From Mantis religiosa (taxonomy: Eukaryota; Arthropoda; Insecta; Mantodea; Mantidae), in NCBI GenBank assembly GCA_030765055.1, contig CM060958.1:5839849-5903848 (forward strand): a stretch of 64,000 nt of DNA, written 5' to 3'. Below, one piece after another: positions 34,112-44,599 of the stretch. Both the position numbers and the translations under genes were made by a program. The first letter of the stretch is position 1, and every line of letters begins with the position of its first letter. The notes below the pieces were generated by a model. That model ran no database searches. It was not told the origin of the DNA and worked only from the letters and a program-made list of their open reading frames with translations.

Positions 34112-36365
34112 CGTGTGACTGTACAATAGAAAGAGTACTAAAGAGTAGCCTTTGTTCTTTGAGTCATTATTCTCCCTTATTTTAATGACAATTATTATTT
34201 GTAGCTTCCCTCACTTTGAAAGTCACACCTCGTCCCTGGACCTACGTGTGACTGTACAATAGAAAGAGTACTGAAGAGTAGCCTTTGTTCTTTGAGTCAT
34301 TATTCTCTCTTATTTTAATGAAAATTATTATTTGGAGCATCCTTCACTTTGAAAGTCACGCCTCGCTACTGGAACTACGTGTGACTGTACAATAGAAAGA
34401 GTACTAAAGAGTAGTCTTAGTTCTTTGAGTCATTATTCTCTCTTATTTTAATGAAAAGTATTATTTGGAGCTTCCCTCACTTTGGAAGTCACACCTCGAG
34501 ACTGGGCCTACGTGTGACTGTACAATAGAAAGAGTACTAAAGAGTAGCCTTAGTTCTTTGAGTCATTATTCTCTCTTATTTTAATGAAAATTATTATTTA
34601 GAGCTTCCCTCACTTTGGAAGTCACACCTCGAGACTGGGCCTACGTGTGACTGTACAATAGAAAGAGTACTAAAGAGTAGACTTAGTTCTTTGAGTCATT
34701 ATTCTCTCTTATTTTAATGAACATAATTATTTGGAGCTTCCCTCGCTTTGAAAGTCACACCTCGAGACTGGGCCTACGTGTGACTGTACAATAGAAAGAG
34801 TACTAAAGAGTAGACTTAGTTCTTTGAGTCATTATTCTCTCTTATTTTAATGAAAATTATTATTTGGAGCTTCCCTCACTTTGAAACTCGCGCCTCGCTA
34901 CTAGACCTACGTGTGACTGTGCAATAGAAAGAGAACTAAAGAGTAGCCTTAGTTCTTCGAGTCATTATTCTCTCTTATTTTAATGAAGATAATTATTTGG
35001 AGCTTCCCTCGCTTTGAAAGTCACACCTCGCTACTGGACGTACGTGTGACTGTACAATAGAAAGAGAACTAAAGAGTAGTCTTAGTTCTTTGAGTAATTA
35101 TTCTCTCTTATTTTAATGAAAATTATTATTTGGAGCTTCCCTCACTTTGAAAGTCACACCTCGCTACTGGACGTACGCGTGACTGTACAATAGAAAGAGA
35201 ACTAAAGAGTAGTCTTAGTTCTTTGAGTAATTATTCCCTCTTATTTTAATGAACATAATTATTTGGAGCTTCCCTCACTTTGAAAGTCACACCTCGCTAC
35301 TGGACGTACGCGTGACTGTACAATAGAAAGGGTACTAAAGAGTAGTCTTAGTTCTTTGAGTAATTATTCCCTCTTATTTTAATGAAAATTATTATTTGGA
35401 GCTTCCCTCACTTTGAAAGTCACACCTCGCTACTGGACGTACGCGTGACTGTACAATAGAAAGAGAACTAAAGAGTAGTCTTAGTTCTTTGAGTAATTAT
35501 TCCCTCTTATTTTAATGAACATAATTATTTGGAGCTTCCCTCACTTTGAAAGTCACACCTCGCTACTGGACGTACGCGTGACTGTACAATAGAAAGGGTA
35601 CTAAAGAGTAGGCTTAGTTCTTTGAGTAATTATTCCCTCTTATTTTAATGAAAATTATTATTTGTAGCTTCCCTCACTTTGAAAGTCTACAATAGCCTCG
35701 CTACTGGACCTATGTGTGACTGTACAATAGAAAGAGAACTGAACAGTAGCCTTAGTTCTATGTCATTATTCTCTCTTATTTTAATGAACATTATTATTTG
35801 GAGCTTCCCTCACATTGAAAGTGACACCTCGCTACTGGACGCACGTGTGTCTGTACAATAGAAAGAGTACTAAAGAGTAGCCTTAGTTCTTTGAGTCATT
35901 ATTCTCTCTTATTTTATTGAACATTATTATTTGTAGCTTCCCTCACTTTGGAAGTCACACCTCGCTACTGGACGTACGCGTGACTGTACAATAGAAAGGG
36001 TACTAAAGAGTAGTCTTAGTTCTTTGAGTAATTATTCTCTCTTATTTCAATGAAAATTATTATTTGAAGCTTCCCTCGCTTTGAAAGTCACACCTCGCTA
36101 CTGGACGTACGTGTGACTGTACAATAGAAAGAGAACTAAAGAGTCGTCTTAGTTTCTTGAGTCATTATTCTCTCTGTTATTTTAATGAAAATTGTTATTT
36201 GTAGCTTCCCTCGCTTTGAAAGCCACTCCTCGCTGCTGAACCTACGTGTGACTGTACAATAGAAAGAGTACTGAAGAGTAGACTTATTTCTTTGAGTCAA
36301 TATTCCCTCTTATTTTAATGACAATTATTATTTGGAGCTTCCCTCACTTTGAAAGTCACGCCTAG
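34112..36365 (+). repeat. 133-bp satellite array 2
   Basis: About 17 copies of the unit seen at 22085-23375, same orientation. From 35190 to 35650 two variants alternate ('gagaact' with 'gaacataattatt', and 'gggtact' with 'gaaaattatt'), giving two copies of a 266-bp dimer. Local sequence types such as 'gtacgcgtg' cluster, indicating local homogenisation. Confidence 0.95.
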
Positions 36366-37369
36366 TCAATGTTCATCGGTGACGTGATGGAAGCCCCTGG
36401 TTCGATTTCAGGTTTATGAAACCTGACGACGGTGTTCTGCGTGCAGCTGGGCGATGAAGATGCAGCTTTGTAGAGGTTTTTGCTTGGGGTTCCTTGGACG
36501 GTCCCCCCTTCGAAGAACCTCTAGTGGGTGGTCTCTCTTTTTGGTCGCCGTTAGGATCACTTGCCTCATCCGTTCCTCCCAGTACTCTACCCGATTTCTG
36601 CGTCTCCTCTGTTCCTGTTTACACAGTTGCAGTGAAGGTTGTCAAGGATTTCTGATTTAGATTTACGATCTACATATATCAGAATTTAGGAGAAGTTTTG
36701 TGTAAGGTGATTCTCCCAAAAGTGTTGTATGTGTACAGGTTGGCTGTGTCCTATTGCAGACCTTGAAGTACAATATTCGATTACCAACTCTTGGCGCCGT
36801 CTCATTCATTGCATGTAGCTAATCATCACATCTGTGGAAACCAGATCTTTGGCACATTCGTCAATCGTGCTTTAACAATGTTATGCTTGGAGGGGAGGAG
36901 GTTATTTAACCCAATTACTCCAACAGAGCTGCCAACTACTAGAGTATCATAACATCCACAAAAGTAACTGATTTTTCTCTCCGCGTTAAAAGTTTTGCGC
37001 TGAAATAATATCAAATGAACCAATATAGTCGTTTTAACATAATATACAGACAAATTACTGTTTGTGTCTTAAGTCACGCTTTCGAAACAAAAGAAGTTAA
37101 AAGAGCAGCCGCAAATGTTTAAAAATATCAGTCTGGCACAAATATTCAATAAGGTGTACTTCGAAAACAAAAGCAAATCAAAAGATTGACATATGCTACA
37201 GATACGAGGTGTATGTAACTCCTTCAACTCCTTTATTTTTTCCAGTACTGGAACCAGATACGAACTTCTCTTTTTTTTTTAATACATGTGCACTATTTGT
37301 GAATGCGTGACAGATGACAGCACTGTACAGTGCAGAGAACTCTAGTGACTGCGACGAGATTAGGACTGT
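36366..37369. other. unassigned sequence with GC-rich left part
   Basis: 36366-36660 is GC-richer and has a box-B-like 'ctggttcgatttcagg', perhaps another SINE or retroelement leader. The rest is AT-rich. Confidence 0.35.
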
Positions 37370-38805
37370 TTTTGATACTTAAAATGGCGATTAAAATCAG
37401 GCTATCCGTGAGGCGATTAAACAAAAGAACAGGGTGCGGCGGCGCCTTTTATGTAGTCGCTGTCCAGCAGATCGTCGTGAGTTTCGCCGACTTCAGGAGT
37501 TGGCCAAACTTCAACTCCAAGAATTTCGCAATGAGTGCTGGGAAAATAAGATCTCCTCACTTCGTGTAGAGGACAATTCCTTTTGGAGCATGACCAAATC
37601 CTTACTTCAAATCCCTCGCAAAGATCCACTGCTGCACCACGGACATGCAGTCGCTCAGTGTGCAAGAGAAAAAGCTGAACCACATGCAACCTTCCTGGAA
37701 ATAACCTTTACGGCCGCTGATACCCCGGATGTAGGTCATATCCACGCAGGAAGTTCATGCGTACCTTTCCCAAGCCCATGATGATCTACCACCTCCCTCC
37801 ATCTCCGTAACTGAAGTGCAATGCAACATCAACAGCCTACGGCCATTCAAATCGCCCGGCTTTGACAACATAGCGAACGCGGCCCTAAAGTTTCTACAAT
37901 TCTCTTCAATGCAATCCTCAAATTTGGCTACTTCCCAAAGGCCTGGAAGCATGCAAAGGTCATCGCTATCTGCAAACCTGGGAAAGACGGAATGTCCCCG
38001 AAGAGCTACACACCCATCAGTTTGCCTCCAACACGGAGTAAACTGATGGAAAAACTTATTCTAAGTCGACTAAGGACTATCCTGAATCGACACAATATTG
38101 TTAGAGCGGAGCAATTCGGCTTTCGCTCTCAGCATTCCACTCAACACCAACTACTTCGTCTGGTCGATGAAGTTTACACAGCCTTAAACAGGAAGCAGTT
38201 CGTTTCAGAACTACTCCTAGATATCACCAGAGCATTCGACAGTGTATGACACGAAGGCTTACTCTCCCGTCTCATCACCTACCAAACCCCTTCCTACTTA
38301 ATACATCTCTTTCACTCCTACCTCACTGACAGAACGTTTGCTGTCTCCCACGACGGAATCTTATCTTCATGCCATCCCATCAGAGCTGGCGTTCCCTAAG
38401 GCACCATCTCTCTTCCTTCTATACATCAACACCCTACCATCCCTGCCACGCTGCTCACTGTATCTCTTTGCTGACGACACAGCTGTCACCTCCACGTCAT
38501 CAGAGCTCAACCTGTGTGCTCGCAGGATTCAACAATTAGCCAACCTCCTCACTACCCGGTTCAAACGTTGGCGCCTACACGTCCACCTACAGAAGAGCCA
38601 GCCATCACCTTCTCTCCAAGACGAATAGCGGACCTTCTACCCATTCGCCTAGCTGGTGAGGATGTCCATTGGAAAACTTACCTTAAGTATCTTGGTGTTC
38701 TAATCGACATCAAATTGACGCGGAGAGACCAAATTACATACGTGGCTAATAAAGCTAACAAAAGAATGGGTATGCTCTACCCTCTCTATAACCTATAATT
38801 CTCTC
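37370..38805 (+). pseudogene. Jockey-like LINE ORF2 fragment
   Basis: A reverse transcriptase of the same clade as, but distinct from, the LINE at 6.5-11.1 kb. Blocks in order: FRRLQELAKLQLQEFRNECW, NSFWSMTKSLL, FKSPGFDNIA, SYTPISLPPTRSKLMEKLI, FGFRSQHSTQHQLLRL, LLLDITRAFDSV (motif A), AGVP followed by a stop (motif B), FADDTAVTS (motif C) and YLKYLGVLIDIKLT. At least six frameshifts or stops are needed to follow it. No endonuclease part is present. It breaks off at 38805, where the 105-bp minisatellite begins. Confidence 0.9.
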
Positions 38806-40560
38806 TCTATATAATGTACGTTCCTGGGTGTGACAGTTCAATGAAGACAGAACATCGTGTGACAACAAACCAAGACACTTAAGTGAGGCATGTGGTGATG
38901 GTACCATGGATGTGTCTAATGTACGTTCCTGGGTGTGACAGTTCAGTGAAGACAGAACATCGTGTGACAACAAACCAAGACAGTTAAGTGAGGCATGTGG
39001 TGATGGCACCATAGATGTGTCTAATGTAGGTTCCTGGGTGTGACAGTTCAATGAAGATAGAACATCGTGTGACAACAAACCAAGACAGTTAAGTGAGGTA
39101 TGTGGTGATGGTATCATGGATGTGTCTAATGTACGTTCCTGGGTGTGACAGGTCAGTGAAGACAGAACATCGTGTGACAACAAACCAAGACAGTTAAGTG
39201 AGGTATGTGGTGATGGTACCATGGATGTGTCTAATGTACGTTCCTGGGTGTGACAGTTCAATGAAGACAGAACATCGTGTGAGAACAAACCAAGACAGTT
39301 AAGTGAGGCATGTGGTGATGGTACCATGGATGTGTCTAATGTACGTTCCTGGGTGTGACAGTTCAGTGAAGACAGAACATCGTGTGACAACAAACCAAGA
39401 CAGTTAAGTGAGGTATGTGGTGATGGTATCATGGATGTGTCTAATGTACGTTCCTGGGTGTGACAGTTCAATGAAAATAGAACATCGTGTGACAACAAAC
39501 AAAGACAGTTAAGTGAGGTATGTGGTGATGGTATCATGGATGTGTCTAATGTACGTTCCTGGGTGTGACAGGTCAGTGAAGACAGAACATCGTGTGACAA
39601 CAAACCAAGACAGCTAAGTGAGGTATGTGGTGATGGTACCATAGATGTGTCTAATGTAGGTTCCTGGGTGTGACAGTTCAATGAAGATAGAACATCGTGT
39701 GACAACAAACCAAGACAGTTAAGTGAGGTATGTGGTGATGGTATCATGGATGTGTCTAATGTACGTTCCTGGGTGTGACAGGTCAGTGAAGACAGAACAT
39801 CGTGTGACAACAAACCAAGACAGTTAAGTGAGGTATGTGGTGATGGTACCATGGATGTGTCTAATGTACGTTCCTGGGTGTGACAGTTCAATGAAGACAG
39901 AACATCGTGTGACAACAAACCAAGACACTTAAGTGAGGCATGTGGTGATGGTACCATGGATGTGTCTAATGTACGTTCCTGGGTGTGACAGTTCAGTGAA
40001 GACAGAACATCGTGTGACAACAAACCAAGACAGTTAAGTGAGGTATGTGGTAATGGTACCATGGATGTGTCTAATGTACGTTCCTGGGTGTGACAGTTCA
40101 ATGAAGACAGAACATCGTGTGAGAACAAACCAAGACAGTTAAGTGAGGCATGTGGTGATGGTACCATGGATGTGTCTAATGTACGTTCCTGGGTGTGACA
40201 GTTCAATGAAGACAGAGCATCGTGTGACAACAAACCAAGACAATTAAGTGAGGTATGTGGTGATGGAACCATGGATGTGTCTAATGTACGTTCCTGGGTG
40301 TGACAGTTCAATGAAGACAGAACATCGTGTGACAACAAACCAAGAAAGTTAAGTGAGGCATGTGGTGATGGTACCATGGATGTGTCTAATGTGCGTTCCT
40401 GGGTGTGACAGTTCAATGAAGACAGAACATCGTGTGAGAACAAACCAAGACAGTTAAGTGAGGCATGTGGTGATGGTACCATGGATGTGTCTAATGTACG
40501 TTCCTGGGTGTGATAGTTCAATAAAGACAGGACATCCTGTGACAACAAACCAAGACAGTG
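38806..40560 (-). repeat. 105-bp minisatellite (35-codon open unit)
   Basis: About 16.6 copies. 'cgttcctgggtgtgaca' recurs every 105 bp from 38816, 38921, 39026 to 40496. In the left two thirds 'caatgaag' and 'cagtgaag' variants alternate, a 210-bp higher-order period. The minus strand is open for 597 codons because 105 is divisible by three and the unit has no stop in that frame. Each unit reads about CHTQERTLDTSMVPSPHASL. Differences among copies include many amino-acid changes (A/T, V/I, N/K, L/F), so selection on a protein is not evident. Confidence 0.93.
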
Positions 40561-40879
40561 TTTGTTTATAGAAATAAAACATTAAGGTGCTTATTTCATT
40601 GTATATGAGAACCCCTAGTGATCTACCGGGAAACACACGGGTCAGTTGGAGAATTGAATAAATGAATGAATGAATTATTTATTGTGCCTATTACAAAATT
40701 TTACAGTTTGCAACTTTAGGCTACATTTATTTGTCTTTACCTTGTTGCTACCTTGGCTTACAGGACACCCTGGCCTTCTACTCTGTCAGGTAGCTTTTAA
40801 CCTCCATGTCTCCTTTTTACTTAAATAGTCCCCTTTCCTCCCCCATCTTCCTTTCTTATATCCTTTATATTTTTGCCCA

Positions 40880-41270
40880 TTTTTATTTTACATTCTGTAA
40901 GAACTCACCATTACTTGTTACCTTCTTTTCCTCCTTTCCTATTAACATTTTTATAGCTATTATCCTCTTCTCTACTTTCTCCTATTTTTCCTCCCAAACC
41001 TTCTCCCTCCATGTTGCAACCGCGTCGCATTCTGTTACATAGTGTTCTATGCTTTCTTTTCCCCCAACACAATTCACAAATTCCCTTTTCCCTATCTCTT
41101 ATCCCTCTTAGAAATATTGTTCCTGTTCTCATCCAAGCTAACCCTTCTCTCTCTTGCCTATTACAGTAATCTACATGTGCTTCTCGCCCCCAATTTTGTA
41201 AAATTGTAATGATTTCATATTTTGTAGACTTCCCCGTATTTGCTGCCTTTCTATATTTTCTATTTTGCAT
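40880..41270 (-). pseudogene. LINE ORF2 C-terminal Cys-motif region
   Basis: Reads ILQNWGREAHVDYCNRQERE, GLAWMRTGTIFLRGIRD and GICELCWGKRKH, after which the frame is lost in a Cys/His-type tail. The G-L-A-W-x-R-x-G...L-R-G...C-x-x-C pattern is common at the C terminus of arthropod LINE polymerases. Clade not assigned. Confidence 0.65.
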
Positions 41271-41464
41271 TTTACCAATTTACCCACATCGCTTGTATTC
41301 CTTTCCTCTAATCTCCATATGTCTCTCATTCCTATTTTTTTCCACAATTCCTCTTATCTCTGCGCATCATCTATTTGAGTTCACTATTTTTTTTTTGCTG
41401 TCTCATGCATAATTTCATAATTTCCCCTTCTTCTTTGGCCAAACACCTATATCAAAATGTTATT

Positions 41465-41712
41465 TCCCCCCCCCCCCTTGTTCCATTTATACCCCACCTT
41501 TAACTACAATGGTCATATCGGCGGCCGTTCTCCTTTGGAACATATCGAAGGTGTTAACTCATTATCTTTGATTTTTAATCATTAGATCACGCACACATTC
41601 ACACTCTCATTCGTACTTCTAGACTCTGGGGAAGATGGGGAATTATCTTGGTCGGAGAAAAATCCCCATCCCCACCGCCGGGAATCGAACCCGGGACCCC
41701 TAGCACGGCAGG
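41465..41712 (-). mobile_element. SINE4, second copy, 11-bp TSD
   Basis: A 248-bp minus-strand SINE nearly identical to 7204-7448, with box-B-like 'gggttcgattcccgg'. It is flanked by 'aaaatgttatt' at 41454-41464 and 41713-41723. Both SINE4 targets contain an A-run followed by 'tgt'. Confidence 0.95.
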
Positions 41713-41745
41713 AAAATGTTATTATTCTTTCCATTATTATATTTA

Positions 41746-42243
<498 letters not shown>

Positions 42244-42308
42244 TTTATTTCTGATCTCTACATGCTCCACTACATAAGTAGTACTACATGCTTTTCACTC
42301 TTTTTGTG

Positions 42309-42456
<148 letters not shown>

Positions 42457-42591
42457 TCTTGTCTTTCCTAATTCTACTAAAGCTATTTCCCTAGGTGCTG
42501 ATCTTGGTAAGCCTAGTAGCTCTTTACAAAACCTTCTGTAGTTTCGGTCCACCGTTTTGTTTATCTCTGTTGCCCCCCCCCCCCCAAATCT

Positions 42592-42915
42592 CCACTGGAG
42601 AATTTAATAAGTCTGCACGTTAACTATAGTAGCTCAGTGGTATAGGACAACGGAACGGGGCCCGCCTCGGTAGCGTAGATGGTAGCGTGTCTGCCTCACG
42701 TTCAAGAGGTCCCGAGTTCGAATCTCGGTCAGGGTGAGTTCCCTGGATAAGGGTTTCTCCGGGGTTTTCCCTTATCCTGATAGACGAATGTCGGATAACT
42801 CTAAGCTTCATGGACCCCGGATTGAATTTTTCAGTCTGTTTCTACTCATCCAAACCTTAGCGTACACACGGCCAGTGTGTGGAAGAAGTGATTATATCCA
42901 TCAGTTCTAAAGTTT
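42592..42915 (+). mobile_element. chimeric SINE: SINE1 within SINE3
   Basis: SINE3 5' part at 42592-42657 ('ctggagaatttaataag', 'tagctcagtgg'). Then a SINE1 head and body at 42658-42822 with box A 'tagcgtagatgg', box B 'gagttcgaatctcgg' and 'acgaatgtcgg'. Then the SINE3 3' part from 'ttgaatttttcag' to about 42915. No TSD separates the parts and the middle of SINE3 is missing, so template switching or a deletion-linked insertion is likely. Confidence 0.8.
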
Positions 42916-43582
42916 CCCAAACCTGGAGAAAAACTCCCATTGCTCTTATAATAACAATAAATTAGCTGTATTCTATCTTTTGTAACTTACATATTCCTTA
43001 TAGCAGTACAAATAAAATGATTAATGCTTTATTCATAAAACTGTAGCCATAGTAACGGTGAACTAAAAATAAAAAGAATATAAAACCCAGCAGCATTGCT
43101 TGTTCGGTATATTAGTTGTTTCGTTTTTATCCAATCTCAAATATATTTATAGATACAGTGATCGGTCGAGGCATTTAAAGCATTGGAGGTTAGAAATACT
43201 ACAAAATTTACATTTAAGTTTAACAGGGAATACGGAATTACATTATCGATGATGCTAAACTGATTGCTTCTAGGTTGCCTCGCGGTTTGTGAAAGAAATA
43301 ACGGAAACAACTGACACGTGATCACGCTTTATCAGCAGACAGTTCACAGAAATGAATTACTGATTTTATGAAATAAAATAACTTCACTAGAAATTTGAAT
43401 GCATCGGAAAGTTAAGTTTCGAAGGGGATTCGTTTGTCAAAGGTAATTATGGCCGTTGTGATTTGAATTTTCAAGTCATCTTTAAAATATTATTATTTAA
43501 AACGCATCTAATATAACTATTACACTACATAATCCTACAAGATTATAATATTAGAGTACGTTTATGTACCTCTTATTTACAT
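42916..43582. other. unassigned AT-rich sequence
   Basis: Nothing recognised. Confidence 0.5.
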
Positions 43583-43985
43583 CGCGATCCATATAAATCT
43601 GAACCATTTCAATACGCCATAACTTTTGAACCAATAATAGGAGACACGTACAACTTTTGGAGAGTATAATACACAATTGGCAGATTACATTACACTATTT
43701 ACATCTCAGAGAAAATGTTGGAAGTGTCCTCCAACAGCATCTATACATGTTTGTACTCGTCTCACCATATTCTCTCAAGTTTTACGGAGAGTATCCTCGC
43801 CAATGTTACTTATTTCGGTTCGAATGGATTCCTTGAGAACATCAATTATCCGTGGCCTATTCTTGTACACTATTTTTTAGATAACCACACAAGAAAAAAT
43901 CCGTGTGGTTAGTTCAGGGGATCTGGGGGGGCCACAGACCTTTTGAGATTATTGGATTATCAAAGAAACTGGTTACAATTTTAAA
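43583..43985 (-). pseudogene. Tc1-like transposase C-terminus with terminal repeat
   Basis: The minus strand reads APPRSPELTTRIFSCVV, a stop, VYKNRPRIIDVLKES, IRTEISNIGEDTLRK, a stop and CIDAVGGHFQHFL before the natural stop. This matches the C-terminal part of a common insect Tc1/mariner-superfamily transposase (S-P-D-L-T-x-x-D...G-G-H-F-Q-H). The third acidic position is lost. The left edge 'gcgatccatataaatctgaa' equals the terminal inverted repeat of the element at 57965-58622, so this is the 3' end of the same family. The catalytic core array at 44600-47165 lies upstream on the same strand. Confidence 0.85.
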
Positions 43986-44034
43986 GAAAACTTGTCAAGT
44001 TGTTAAAAGTGAGATATGTTTTATATAAAATATC

Positions 44035-44139
44035 AGTAGCTGGCATGTTTAATTTGTAAGATTACTCACTCGTGGAAGAAATGGTGAACATCTCCCTAGT
44101 CTGAGTGAGTAATCTTACAAATTAAGCATGCCAGCTACT
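44035..44139. repeat. 105-bp near-perfect foldback
   Basis: 37-bp arms (44035-44071 and 44103-44139) with one mismatch, containing 'tttgtaagattactcact' and its complement, around a 31-bp loop. No TSD seen. It ends 5 bp before the LTR-like repeat A. Confidence 0.93.
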
Positions 44140-44144
44140 CACAT

Positions 44145-44574
44145 TGTGACTTTATGGGTTCGTGAAATTAAAGTCCAATTGCACAAACTCAAAATGTTCT
44201 TTATTTCCACCGACTTACAGTTGATCACTTGCCAATTACACAGAATTACGTAACGCACACAATTACGATTCACCAGTTCGTCCGTTACAGTTCCACTGCA
44301 CGTTCACAGTTACGTACACTCTTCCGATGCACGTACACAGTCTTCTCGTCCGTACACTAGCACGGCGCTGCTTCGCTGCTCGCCAAGAACTGACTCAATT
44401 CACTCACTGCAGCCCTTTTTATAGGAATATCGCTGTTTTCTCGAAGTCTCTCGCTTCAATGAATCACCGCGAAGGTTCCAGACGGCATGGGGAAGGGGGA
44501 AGAGGCGGCCAGCGACAAGTGACACTTCCCTAATCATCCCCTCAGTTAGTGACTGAGATAAATGGGTGGGTGTG
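44145..44574 (-). repeat. LTR-like repeat A
   Basis: 430 bp, about 90% similar by eye to 47742-48175 and in the same orientation. On the minus strand it has a TATA-like 'ctataaaaagg' (about 44415-44424) and, about 210 bp later, AATAAA (44200-44205), then ends 'gtcaca'. This is the layout of an LTR promoter and polyadenylation region. No primer-binding site, polypurine tract or TSD was found, and the start lacks a clear TG. A solo LTR is the best guess. Confidence 0.65.
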
Positions 44575-44599
44575 GGCCGCAATACTTCACGTCTGACGC

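Noticed and set aside
42660..42735. Possible genuine tRNA genes (here and at 16505-16600, 48386-48455, 59400-59462)
   Set aside because: Each is the head of a repeated SINE with body, tail and often a TSD; stems are imperfect and the same heads recur.
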